64,000 bases of DNA. Source: Streptomyces cylindrosporus (GTDB taxonomy: Bacteria; Actinomycetota; Actinomycetes; Streptomycetales; Streptomycetaceae). Positions 48,702-56,454 of this stretch are shown here, one piece after another. Position 1 is the stretch's first letter. Each line of letters begins with the position of its first letter. Under the pieces are notes generated by a model. The model saw only the letters and a program-made list of their open reading frames with translations. It searched no databases and was not told where the DNA came from. The stretch lies in NCBI RefSeq assembly GCF_022698165.1, contig NZ_JALDAY010000020.1:62001-126000 (forward strand). The letters run 5' to 3'. The position numbers and the translations under genes are program-made.

Positions 48702-49040
48702 ATGAAAGTGCGTCAGAAGATCACTGACTTGCCTCAGCTCTACTCCGCTGCGGATGTTGCTCAAGCTCTCCGTTGCTCCGAGTGGTGGGTGAAGGAACAG
48801 GCCCGCAGGGGACGCATTCCCTTCACCAAGCCCGGAGGCAGCTACAGGTTCACGGCTGAGCACGTTGCAGAGATAACGCTCATCTTCGAGAGCCGCCCCA
48901 CCGGAAGCAGCAGTGCTGCCGTACCAGTCTCACAAGGGCCGCGCCGCCGGGCGGCCACCGCAGCGGTGTCCGTCACCTCGCTGAAGGCAAGGACCCCGCG
49001 CAGGGCGCGACACGGCCAATCGCAGTCCAGCGCAGCCTGA
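48702..49040 (+). CDS. xis: Excisionase (Xis), MerR/HTH_17-like
   Basis: 112 aa from ATG 48702 with AGAGGAGA 5 nt upstream. The N-terminal 60 residues are a winged helix-turn-helix: LPQLYSAADVAQALRCSEWW, VKEQARRGRIPFTKPGGSY, RFTAEHVAEI. The C-terminal 45 residues are basic and low-complexity. Located immediately before the integrase gene, the usual AICE position; it would direct excision with Int. Confidence 0.88.
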   Translation: MKVRQKITDLPQLYSAADVAQALRCSEWWVKEQARRGRIPFTKPGGSYRFTAEHVAEITLIFESRPTGSSSAAVPVSQGPRRRAATAAVSVTSLKARTPRRARHGQSQSSAA

Positions 49041-49098
49041 TTCCGTGTGCCGCCCGGCCCTCCAGCCGGGCGGCAACCCCGCCGATAGGGAGAGCAAG

Positions 49099-50607
49099 TT
49101 GGGTTACGCCGAGAACCTCGGCAGCTACTGGCGCGGCCGGTACAAACTCGCGCCCGGCAAGTACGCCACTGTGCGCGATGCTGATGGTGACGCCATCCGA
49201 TTCCGGACCAAGGCAGCGGCAAAGAAGGCGGCAGACGCTGAAGAAGCGAAGCTGTTGGCCGGAACGAAGAAGGCGCCTTCTGAGCGGATCACTTTTGGCG
49301 CCTACGTGAACCGCTGGTACGCCGCGCAGGACTTGGCGGCGTCCACCATGCAGAACTACCGGCGGCACATCGAGGAGCATTTGCTCCCTGCGTTCGAGGA
49401 TTTCGCCATTGCCGACATCTTGAGCACCGACATTGCCGCTTGGGAGAAGCGGGAACGCGCCGTTCCCTACGCGGCTACCAGCGTCAAGACATGGCGGGCG
49501 ACCCTGCACCTGATCCTTGCCGACGCCGTTGACGAGGGGCTGCGCGAGTCCAACCCGGCAACCAAGAGGCGCGGGCGAGGGAAGCGCGCCGGTCGCTCCC
49601 GCAACCGTGGCCCGGAGAAGGCGGTCACCACAGCGCTCGGCATTCTGCTGCTTGCCGAGCGGATGGCGCTGCTGTCCGGTCGGGACGACGAGTTCGTCTG
49701 CGGCATTCTCAAGGGCTACACAGGCATGCGCTGGGGCGAGATCGTTGGCCTTGAGACTGAGTTCGTCCGGCCGAAGAGCATTCGCGTTGAGTGGCAGCTC
49801 TACGAGCTGGACACCGGCGAACTGCACCGTTGCCCGCCCAAGGATGACTCGTACCGGGACATTGATGCTCCAGATTTCCTCGCCGCACTGCTTGCGAGCC
49901 ACATCGCCCGGACGAAACCGAAGCCTTGTGAGTGCCACGGACTGGCCTACGTCTTCCGTGGTCATGGCGCTGCCAATGGCTCTGTGAGCCGTCCGGGAGC
50001 AAAGCTGGTCGACGTCGCTCGCCGCGCCGGCGTCTCGACAGGCACGGTGTCCAACGTCCTCAACCGCCCTGGCGCTGTGGCGGAGCCGACTCGTCTGAAG
50101 GTGCTGGAGGCCATCACCGATCTCGGATACGTCCGTAACGCGGGAGCGGGGGAACTGGCCGCACACTGGCGACGCTCGGGGTTCGCCACCTGGCTCTTTC
50201 GACCTGCCGCCACGGGACGGTATCCCGGACGTGGCAATCAGGAAGAGCACCCTGTGCCGGTCGTCGCTGAGCCGTGGCCCGGGATTCCCGCACGTGGGCG
50301 AGGGGCCTCCAAGCGGGCTGAGGCGTGCTGGGTGCCGATCGCTCCTGGCCTGACGCCGCACGGACTGCGCCATACGCACAAGACCCTGATGAGAGAGGTG
50401 GGGACCCCGCCGAAGCTGATGGACGAACGCATGGGGCACGAGGACGGATCGGTGCAGGCCCGCTATGACCACATCACGGCTGGCATGCGGCAGGCGCTGA
50501 TGACCGCGCTCACCGGAATGTGGGAGGAGGCGTTGGACGCGCGCCGGGCGATGAGCCCCGGCTCGCCGGTGGGTGTTCTGGATGCGCTCCTGAGGGCTCG
50601 CGGGTAG
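49099..50607 (+). CDS. int: Tyrosine recombinase integrase with inserted LacI-type HTH
   Basis: 502 aa from TTG 49099 (GYAENLGSYWRGRYK), with AGGGAGAGCAAG just before it; a GTG at 49045 would add 18 unlike residues. Arm-binding part 1-65, core-binding 70-160, catalytic domain with Arg211 (TGMRWGE), His421-x2-Arg424 (HGLRH), GHEDGSVQARY and nucleophile Tyr456. Between the first Arg and the HxxR box, residues about 302-348 read VDVARRAGVSTGTVSNVLNR then LEAITDLGYVRN, a complete LacI-family helix-turn-helix. The frame is intact, so it is a true insertion and not a fusion artefact of sequencing. Integrates into tRNA-Pro. Confidence 0.95.
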   Translation: MGYAENLGSYWRGRYKLAPGKYATVRDADGDAIRFRTKAAAKKAADAEEAKLLAGTKKAPSERITFGAYVNRWYAAQDLAASTMQNYRRHIEEHLLPAFEDFAIADILSTDIAAWEKRERAVPYAATSVKTWRATLHLILADAVDEGLRESNPATKRRGRGKRAGRSRNRGPEKAVTTALGILLLAERMALLSGRDDEFVCGILKGYTGMRWGEIVGLETEFVRPKSIRVEWQLYELDTGELHRCPPKDDSYRDIDAPDFLAALLASHIARTKPKPCECHGLAYVFRGHGAANGSVSRPGAKLVDVARRAGVSTGTVSNVLNRPGAVAEPTRLKVLEAITDLGYVRNAGAGELAAHWRRSGFATWLFRPAATGRYPGRGNQEEHPVPVVAEPWPGIPARGRGASKRAEACWVPIAPGLTPHGLRHTHKTLMREVGTPPKLMDERMGHEDGSVQARYDHITAGMRQALMTALTGMWEEALDARRAMSPGSPVGVLDALLRARG

Positions 50608-50629
50608 GCACTGGTCTGGAGACGATTTC

Positions 50630-50655
50630 CAAGATCTTCTCCAGGATTTCTCCAG
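50630..50655 (+). promoter_or_regulatory. Candidate integrase arm-type site, right
   Basis: Same 26-bp sequence as 30399-30424 with one change (T for A at position 8). More CTCCAG half-sites follow: CTCCAGAG-3-CTCTGGAG is an inverted repeat at 50650-50669, and TCTGGAGA occurs at 50615. All lie between int and attR. Confidence 0.65.
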
Positions 50656-50670
50656 AGAGCCTCTGGAGAA

Positions 50671-50714
50671 CAGTTCAGGGCCGGTGCTGATCTCTCAGCA
50701 CCGGCCCTGAACTG
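50671..50714. terminator. Element-borne terminator beside attR
   Basis: CAGTTCAGGGCCGGTGCTGA (50671-50690), loop TCTC, and its exact complement at 50695-50714: a 20-bp perfect stem. It ends int from one side and, after insertion, the tRNA-Pro transcript from the other. The apex CTGA-TCTC-TCAG is the same as in the displaced host terminator at 30207-30240. Confidence 0.88.
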
Positions 50715-50722
50715 GTGTTTCA

Positions 50723-50767
50723 CTGTCGGGGTGGCGGGATTTGAACCCACGACCTCTTCGTCCCGAA
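50723..50767. repeat. attR core (45-bp direct repeat)
   Basis: Identical to 30255-30299. It forms the 3' 42 nt of the tRNA-Pro gene, so insertion rebuilds a complete tRNA. Confidence 0.97.
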
Positions 50768-50799
50768 CGAAGCGCGCTGCCAAGCTGCGCTACACCCCG
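50726..50799 (-). tRNA. tRNA-Pro(CGG)
   Basis: 74 nt read on the minus strand from 50799. Acceptor CGGGGTG pairs with CACCCCG, followed by discriminator A. The D arm GCGC-AGCTTGGCA-GCGC, anticodon stem CTTCG/CGAAG with loop TTCGGGA (anticodon CGG) and T arm GTGGG-TTCAAAT-CCCGC are all complete. CCA is not encoded. The 5' part is chromosomal and the 3' part is supplied by the element. Confidence 0.97.
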
Positions 50800-50841
50800 A
50801 TGTCGCTGCTGGTCCTGCTGGTCGCGGCGACGTCGTTTACT

Positions 50842-51627
50842 TTAGCCCACCGGTGGCTGTAGACGAAATCCGGTTTTGGCGCGGTGGCGTACGGGGTTCG
50901 GGCGGGCGTGGTCGAGGGCCACGAGGAGGACGGCCAGGGCGTAGAAGGCGAGGCCGAGGAGGAGGGCGTTGCCGAGGACGCTCTTGTAGCCGTGCAGGTC
51001 CACGTCCAGGAAGGGGTAGAGATAGCGGCCCGGCGTGCCGGGGAGGATCAGCTCGCCCCGAGTGAAGGAGAACGCCAGGTAGGCCAGGGGGTAGAGGAGC
51101 CAGGTCGCCGCTTGGCGCAGGTGCAGGCGGCCGGGGTGCGTCAGGAGCAGCCAGTCCAGTACCGCCGCGGCCGGGACCGCCGTGTGCAGGACCTGGTTCG
51201 TGATCCAGTGCCAGCCGGTCGGCGGAGCCGTCTCGCCCGGCATCGGGAAGGGCCTCGACGCGTTCGCCAGGAGCAGGTGGTACACCGCGCCCGTGATCAA
51301 CGCGTACAGGAGGGTCGCTCCTGTCAGCGCCGACGGAAGGGGACGGCGTGCCGTCCACGCGCGGCGGGCCGAGAGCGTGAAGACCAGCGCCAGCAGCACG
51401 CTGCTCTGGATCGTGAAGTAGCTCAGGACGCGGATCGGGCTGCCCAGCAGCAGCTCGATCGTCACGGCCGCGGCCGCCGCCAGGGCGACCAGGAGGCGGT
51501 ACGCGGCGGCGAGGCGTCGCCGCACCGGGGCCACCACCGCCGTGGCGGGAACGGGAGAGGGCAGCAGCGCAGGCACGCCCGGGACCGCGGGGAGGTCCGG
51601 GATGTCCCTGGGTATCGGGGCGGTCAT
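50842..51627 (-). CDS. Pr6Pr-family membrane protein
   Basis: 261 aa with six or seven helices: LLVALAAAAAVTIELLL, YFTIQSSVLLALVFTLSA, LTGATLLYALITGAVYHLLL, LHTAVPAAAVLDWLLL, AATWLLYPLAYLAFSF, LLLGLAFYALAVLLVAL. WHWITNQVLH and YPFLDVDLHGY are the conserved loop motifs of the family (related to FAR-17a/AIG1-like proteins). Function unknown. First chromosomal gene after the tRNA. Confidence 0.88.
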   Translation of the reverse strand: MTAPIPRDIPDLPAVPGVPALLPSPVPATAVVAPVRRRLAAAYRLLVALAAAAAVTIELLLGSPIRVLSYFTIQSSVLLALVFTLSARRAWTARRPLPSALTGATLLYALITGAVYHLLLANASRPFPMPGETAPPTGWHWITNQVLHTAVPAAAVLDWLLLTHPGRLHLRQAATWLLYPLAYLAFSFTRGELILPGTPGRYLYPFLDVDLHGYKSVLGNALLLGLAFYALAVLLVALDHARPNPVRHRAKTGFRLQPPVG

Positions 51628-51700
51628 GCCCTCAAGCTAGGCAATCCGGACATAGCTGGCGACGCGAGCGGTCCGTGCGGGTTACGTCACCGCGCCAGGC

Positions 51701-51772
51701 CCGGTGCCGCCCTCAAACACACCCCCGGTTCCGTCCCCAAACACGCCGCCGGTTCCGTCCCCAAACACGCCC
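51701..51772. repeat. 24-bp tandem repeat, three units
   Basis: Units at 51701, 51725 and 51749; the last two, CCGGTTCCGTCCCCAAACAC plus four bases, differ at one position. A fourth degenerate copy follows to about 51796. It lies in the short gap downstream of the convergently placed phosphoesterase gene. Confidence 0.8.
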
Positions 51773-51788
51773 CCGGCGCCGCCCCCAC

Positions 51789-52715
51789 CTACTGCCGCTC
51801 CACCAACGTCATCAACGTAACCTCCGGCGGACAGGCAAACCGCACCGGCGTATACCGATTCGCCCCGCACCCCGCCGACACGTGCAGATACGACGTACGA
51901 CCCTCCGCGTGATGACGGGACAGCCCCTTCACCCGGTCCGTGTCCAGGTCGCAGTTGGTGACCAGGGCGCCGTAGAAGGGGATGCAGATCTGGCCGCCGT
52001 GGGTGTGGCCGGCCAGGATCAGGGGGTACGAGTCCGCCGTGAACGCGTCCAGGACACGCAGGTACGGCGCGTGCACCACGCCCATCGAGAAGTCCGCGCC
52101 GGCCGAGGGGCCGCCCGCCACCTGCGCGTACCGGTCCCGCTTGATGTGCGGGTCGTCCAGTCCCGTCAGCTCCAGCGACATCCCGTCGATCTTCAGCGTG
52201 CCCCGCGTGTTCGTGAGGTTCAGCCAGCCGGCCGCGTCGAAGCCGTCCCGCAGGTCCTCCCACGGGTTGTGGACCACGCCGACGACCGGCGGGTTGCCGT
52301 TCAGACCGTGCCGGCCCTGCACCTTCTCCAGCAGATAGCGGGCGGGGTTACGGGGCTTGGGGCCGTAGTAGTCGTTCGAACCGAAGACGTACGCACCCGG
52401 GAACTCCATCAGCGGCCCCAGCGCGTCCAGGACCTCCGGCACGCCCTCCGGGTCGGACAGGTTGTCGCCTGTGTTGATCACGAAGTCGGGGCGCAGGCCC
52501 GCCAGCGAGCGCAGCCAGCGCTGCTTCTTGCGCTGACCGCCGACCATGTGGATGTCGGAGACCTGAAGGAGGCGCACGGGGCGCATCCCTCTGGGCAGGA
52601 CGGGCACCGTGACCCGTCGGAGGCGGAAGGAACGGGTCTCGAAACCCGCCGCGTACACCACACCGGCGGCACCGGCCGCCGCGATCCCCAGAGGTACTCC
52701 GTATCGAGCGCGCAT
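51789..52715 (-). CDS. Metallophosphoesterase, membrane-anchored
   Basis: 308 aa. One N-terminal helix (about 7-24), then the calcineurin-like fold: QVSDIHMV (D-x-H), NTGDNLSD (GD), FGSNDYY (GND/H-like), VVHAPY (H) and AGHTHGGQ (GHTH). Such proteins hydrolyse phosphodiesters, lipids or nucleotides outside the membrane; substrate unknown. Divergent from the YqeY gene. Confidence 0.92.
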   Translation of the reverse strand: MRARYGVPLGIAAAGAAGVVYAAGFETRSFRLRRVTVPVLPRGMRPVRLLQVSDIHMVGGQRKKQRWLRSLAGLRPDFVINTGDNLSDPEGVPEVLDALGPLMEFPGAYVFGSNDYYGPKPRNPARYLLEKVQGRHGLNGNPPVVGVVHNPWEDLRDGFDAAGWLNLTNTRGTLKIDGMSLELTGLDDPHIKRDRYAQVAGGPSAGADFSMGVVHAPYLRVLDAFTADSYPLILAGHTHGGQICIPFYGALVTNCDLDTDRVKGLSRHHAEGRTSYLHVSAGCGANRYTPVRFACPPEVTLMTLVERQ

Positions 52716-52849
52716 ACGTCCATCGTGTCAGACCCGCAGGACCCGCCGAGTCCAGCATCCGAGCCCAGCATCCGAGCCCAGTACCCAAGCCCACACGGCC
52801 CTTTAAATGCGCGGGCGTCGGTCCCGTCGTACCTGCGACAATCAAACCC

Positions 52850-53317
52850 ATGACCACCACGCTCAAGCAGAAGCTGCAGGAAGACCTCAACACGGCGATC
52901 AGGGGGCGCGACGAGCTGCGCTCCTCCACGCTCCGGCTGACGCTTGCCGCGATCACCAAGGAGGAGGTCGCCGGCAAGCAGAAGCGTGAGCTCTCCGACG
53001 ACGAGGTGCTCAAGGTGATCACCAAGGAGGCGAAGAAGCGCCGCGAGGCGGCCGACGCCTTCGCGCAGGGTGGTCGCGCCGAGAGCGCCGAGCGGGAGAA
53101 GGCGGAGGGCGAGGTCCTCGCCGAGTACCTGCCCAAGCAGCTCGGCGACGAGGAGCTGGAGCGGATCGTCGCCCAGGCCGTCGAGGAGGCGAAGGCGGCG
53201 GGCGCCGAGGGCCCGCGCGCCATGGGCGCCGTCATGAAGATCGTGAACCCGAAGGTCGCCGGCCTGGCCGAGGGCGGCCGGGTGGCCGCGGCGGTCAAGA
53301 AGCACCTCGCCGGCTGA
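52850..53317 (+). CDS. GatB/YqeY domain protein
   Basis: 155 aa, complete YqeY: LKQKLQEDLNTAIRGRDELR, LRLTLAAITKEEV, DEVLKVITKEAKKRREAADA, LAEYLPKQLGDEELERIV, GAVMKIVNPKVAGLAEGGRV. The fold resembles the tail domain of GatB and binds tRNA in relatives; precise role unsettled. Confidence 0.95.
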   Translation: MTTTLKQKLQEDLNTAIRGRDELRSSTLRLTLAAITKEEVAGKQKRELSDDEVLKVITKEAKKRREAADAFAQGGRAESAEREKAEGEVLAEYLPKQLGDEELERIVAQAVEEAKAAGAEGPRAMGAVMKIVNPKVAGLAEGGRVAAAVKKHLAG

Positions 53318-53340
53318 CCGACCCGGGCTGAGCAAACCGA

Positions 53341-53391
53341 CGGCCCCCTTCCCCTCGTACAAGAGCAGTCTCTACGAGGAGAAGGGGGCCG
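53341..53391. terminator. Bidirectional terminator
   Basis: CGGCCCCCTTCCCCTCGTA (53341-53359) pairs with TACGAGGAGAAGGGGGCCG (53373-53391) with one mismatch, loop 13 nt. It separates the convergent YqeY and PBP genes. Confidence 0.85.
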
Positions 53392-53422
53392 TCGGCCTGT
53401 TCAGCTCACGGCGTCAACCGCG

Positions 53423-55684
53423 TCAACCGCGCCCCCCACCGTTCCCGTTCCCGTTGCTGTTGCCCTGGAACAGGTTTTCCGGGATGGAGAACGAGGGCGT
53501 CGGGAAGGTGCCGCCGTCGGTGCCACCCGTGTCGGTGCCGCCGTCGGTCTGGCCCTGGTCGGTGGTGCCGCCGTTGTCGCCGTTGTTCCCGTCGTCGTTG
53601 CCGTTCCCCTTGCCCTTGTTGCCGTCGGGGATGTTGACGAGGTTGAAGCTCTCCACCGGCTTGCCGTCGAGCGCGCCGGTCATCATGTCGCGCCAGATCG
53701 GGCCGGGGACCTGGCCGCCGTAGACCTTCTCGTTCCAGACGCCGCCGATGGTGATGTTCTTCATCTGGCGCTCGTGGGCCGGGTCGCCGACCCAGACCGC
53801 GCCCGCCATGTTCGGCGTGAAGCCCACGAACCAGGCCGCGTAACGGTTGTCCGTCGTACCGGTCTTACCGGCGCTCGGACGGTCGCTCAGGCCGGCCTCC
53901 GTACCCGTACCGTCCTCGACCACGCCCTTCAGCAGCGTCGTCACCGTGTCGGCGGTCTTCTCCGACATCGCGCGCGAGCAGGTCGACTTCGGCACCTCGA
54001 AGGACTTCTTCTGGGTGCCGACGGTCTGGGTGATCGACTCGATGGCGATCGGCGTGCAGTACATGCCGCGCGAGGCGAAGGTCGCGTACGCGTTCGCCAT
54101 CGTCAGCGGGGACATCTCCTGGGTGCCGAGCGCGATGGAGGGCGCCTGCTGGAGCTTCTTGCCGTCGGCCCGCTCGACGCCCATCTTCTGCGCCATCGTC
54201 GTCACCGGGCAGATGCCGATGTCGCTGATCAGCTGCACGTAGTACGTGTTGACCGACTTGGCGGTCGCTTCCTTCATCGAGTACGGGCCGTGCTCCGACT
54301 CGCTCTCGTTGGTGAGCTTGACGCCCTTCTCGTCCCAGGTCCTGCCGTCACAGGCGGAGACCGGCGCCGGGTAGTCCATCTCGTACGGCGAGGAGTACGT
54401 CTGCGTCGCCGGCGTGCCGCCCTCTATGGCGGCCGCGGCCACGATCGGCTTGAACGTCGAACCGGGCTGGTAGCCGGCGCCGCCGCCCATCGACGAGTTG
54501 ACCGACAGGTTGATCTGCGTCTCGTGCTTGCCGAAGCCGTACGGCCGCGACTGGCCCATCGCCAGGATCTTGCCGGTGCCGGGCTCGACGATGGTGGCGG
54601 CGGTGGCGACCGGGTCGCTCTTGTAGACGTGCTCCTTGATGGACGCCTGGACCGACTCCTGCGCCTGCGGGTCGAGGGTCGTACGGATCGTCAGACCGCC
54701 CTGGTTCCAGATCTTCGCCCGGGCTTCCTTGGTCTTGCCGAAGACCGGGTCGGTGAGGAAGACCTCGCGCACGTAGTCGCAGAAGAAGCCGGCGCCCTTG
54801 ACCGCGGTGATGCAGCCGTTCTTCGGCTGGCTCGGGTCCAGACCCAGCGGGGTCTTCTTGGCCGTGTCGGCCTCGGTCTGCGAGATGTCGCCCATGTCGG
54901 CCATGCGCTGAAGCACGACGTTACGGCGCTTGGTGGCCTCCGTTGCGTCGTTGACCGGGTCGTACCGGGTGGGCGACTGGACGATGCCCGCGAGCAGCGC
55001 CGCCTGCTGGACGTTGAGGTCCTTGGCGTGCTTGGAGAAGTAGCGCTGGGCGGCGGCCTCGACGCCGTACGCCTGCTCGCCGAAGAACGTGATGTTCAGG
55101 TAGTTCTCGAGGATCTTCTTCTTGCCGAGCTCTTCCTCGAGCTGGATCGCGTACTTCAGCTCCTTGATCTTGCGGCCGATCGTCTGCTGCGTGGCCTGCG
55201 CGACCTTCGTCGGGTCGTCGCCGGCCTCCTCGATGGCCACGTTCTTCACGAGCTGCTGGGTGAGCGTGGAGGCGCCCTGGGCGACCCCGCCGCTCTGCGC
55301 GTTCTTGTTGAGGGCGCGCAGGACGCCCTTCAGGTCGATCGCGCCGTGCTGGTAGAAGCGCGAGTCCTCGATCGCGACGATCGCCTTCTGCATGTACGGC
55401 GAGATGTCCTTGAGGGGGACCACCGTGCGGTCGCGCGAGTACACCGTGGCGATCTGGCCGCCGTCGGCGTCGAGGATCGTGGTGCGCTGACTCAGCGGCG
55501 GGGTCTTGAGGTTGGCCGGGAGCTCGTCGAAGCTCTCCACCGACCCCTTGGCCGCGAGTCCGAGCGCGCCGAAGGCGGGCAGCGCGATGCCGGCCATCAC
55601 GGCACCGGCGAGCACACTGACACCGAGGAACTTGGCGGCCTGCTGCGTTGGCGACAGACCACCGCCCGAGCGCTTCTTTGGCAT
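53423..55684 (-). CDS. Bifunctional class A penicillin-binding protein
   Basis: 753 aa. Cytoplasmic start, one helix (about 17-40), transglycosylase GT51 at 75-260 (EDSRFYQHGAIDLKG, GASTLTQQLVKN, RKIKELKYAIQLE), then transpeptidase about 355-650 with the nucleophile in PGSTFKP, SVN of the SxN motif and GKTGTTDN. The C-terminus is a Gly/Asn/Asp/Thr-rich tail (NDDGNNGDNGGTTDQGQTD), no PASTA. It polymerises and cross-links peptidoglycan outside the membrane. Divergent from wblA. Confidence 0.96.
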   Translation of the reverse strand: MPKKRSGGGLSPTQQAAKFLGVSVLAGAVMAGIALPAFGALGLAAKGSVESFDELPANLKTPPLSQRTTILDADGGQIATVYSRDRTVVPLKDISPYMQKAIVAIEDSRFYQHGAIDLKGVLRALNKNAQSGGVAQGASTLTQQLVKNVAIEEAGDDPTKVAQATQQTIGRKIKELKYAIQLEEELGKKKILENYLNITFFGEQAYGVEAAAQRYFSKHAKDLNVQQAALLAGIVQSPTRYDPVNDATEATKRRNVVLQRMADMGDISQTEADTAKKTPLGLDPSQPKNGCITAVKGAGFFCDYVREVFLTDPVFGKTKEARAKIWNQGGLTIRTTLDPQAQESVQASIKEHVYKSDPVATAATIVEPGTGKILAMGQSRPYGFGKHETQINLSVNSSMGGGAGYQPGSTFKPIVAAAAIEGGTPATQTYSSPYEMDYPAPVSACDGRTWDEKGVKLTNESESEHGPYSMKEATAKSVNTYYVQLISDIGICPVTTMAQKMGVERADGKKLQQAPSIALGTQEMSPLTMANAYATFASRGMYCTPIAIESITQTVGTQKKSFEVPKSTCSRAMSEKTADTVTTLLKGVVEDGTGTEAGLSDRPSAGKTGTTDNRYAAWFVGFTPNMAGAVWVGDPAHERQMKNITIGGVWNEKVYGGQVPGPIWRDMMTGALDGKPVESFNLVNIPDGNKGKGNGNDDGNNGDNGGTTDQGQTDGGTDTGGTDGGTFPTPSFSIPENLFQGNSNGNGNGGGRG

Positions 55685-56092
55685 GAGGGCAGCCTACGTT
55701 CTCATTCGCCGGACACGCGTATATGCCTTGGCCTAAGCTGCTCTCAACTGTCACAGCAGTAGGGCCACGTATCAATACGTCCGGCGACCCCGAATCGTTC
55801 CGGAGGTTCCCCAACTTTTTTGTTGGGAGTGTGTCCGAATCCGCCTTGTGTGTCGGGCGGTGTCCGTTGTGACTCCATGGAACTGTCCCGGTTTGCCGGG
55901 AAGGTCACGCATGTCACCAGCTCACTCCCCCGGGTGATCTGCCGCTTACGCATAGTCCGTTCGGGCCATTCAAGATTGGGCCCGAAGGGGGTGTTGCGCT
56001 GTGCCCGCCTTCCGTAACGTCCTCAACTGGCGGCGGTGAATATGCCGCTGCCGCCGTGGGGGAGCCTCGATTCGGGAGAGGACGGCGCCGGT
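55685..56092. other. Long PBP-wblA divergent intergenic region
   Basis: 408 bp with no gene. It holds a short hairpin CCCAAC-TTTTTT-GTTGGG (55810-55827) and the long wblA leader. WblA promoters in Streptomyces are targets of developmental regulators (BldD and AdpA are reported), but no site is asserted here. A frame from GTG 56036 adds 19 codons to wblA. Confidence 0.55.
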
Positions 56093-56431
56093 ATGGGCTG
56101 GGTAACCGACTGGAGTGCGCAGGCCGCCTGCCGCACTACCGATCCGGATGAACTGTTCGTTCAGGGAGCAGCGCAGAACAGGGCCAAGGCGGTGTGCACC
56201 GGATGTCCGGTACGCACCGAATGCCTGGCCGATGCGCTCGACAACCGCGTCGAGTTCGGCGTGTGGGGAGGCATGACGGAGCGGGAGCGCCGCGCACTGC
56301 TGCGCAGGCGGCCCACCGTGACCTCCTGGCGCCGGCTCCTCGAGACGGCTCGTGTGGAGTACGAACGCGGTGTGGGCATCCTGCCGCTCGACGACGACCA
56401 GGTGTACGAGAACTACGCGGCGGTGAGCTGA
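56093..56431 (+). CDS. wblA: WhiB-family regulator WblA
   Basis: 112 aa from ATG 56093 (GMGWVTDWSAQAACRT). The four iron-sulfur Cys are C13, C35, C38 and C44 (CTGCPVRTEC); the G[VI]WGG turn is FGVWGGMTERERR. A basic C-terminal part (RRRPTVTSWRRLLE) contacts DNA or sigma factor. WblA acts broadly on differentiation and antibiotic production in Streptomyces. Sequence and place beside PBP and the ATPase pair match SCO3579 as I recall. GTG 56036 is an alternative start, but the shorter form has the known length. Confidence 0.93.
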   Translation: MGWVTDWSAQAACRTTDPDELFVQGAAQNRAKAVCTGCPVRTECLADALDNRVEFGVWGGMTERERRALLRRRPTVTSWRRLLETARVEYERGVGILPLDDDQVYENYAAVS

Positions 56432-56454
56432 GGGCACCCTCTGGGCAGGGTCCC

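Larger units (their letters stand above)
30255..50767. mobile_element. AICE (integrative conjugative element) in tRNA-Pro
   Basis: The unit is 20,468 bp, bounded by a 45-bp direct repeat (30255-30299 and 50723-50767) that is the 3' part of a tRNA-Pro gene. Inside: integrase and excisionase at one end, Prim-Pol and helicase-like replication genes, an iteron region, one FtsK/TraB-type transfer ATPase, SpdB-like spread proteins, and a GntR regulator. That is the AICE gene set, with double-stranded DNA transfer rather than a relaxase system. No relaxase, transposase or phage structural gene is present. Cargo occupies 30586-37029 and is visibly lower in G+C, most of all in 31909-32919. Confidence 0.95.
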
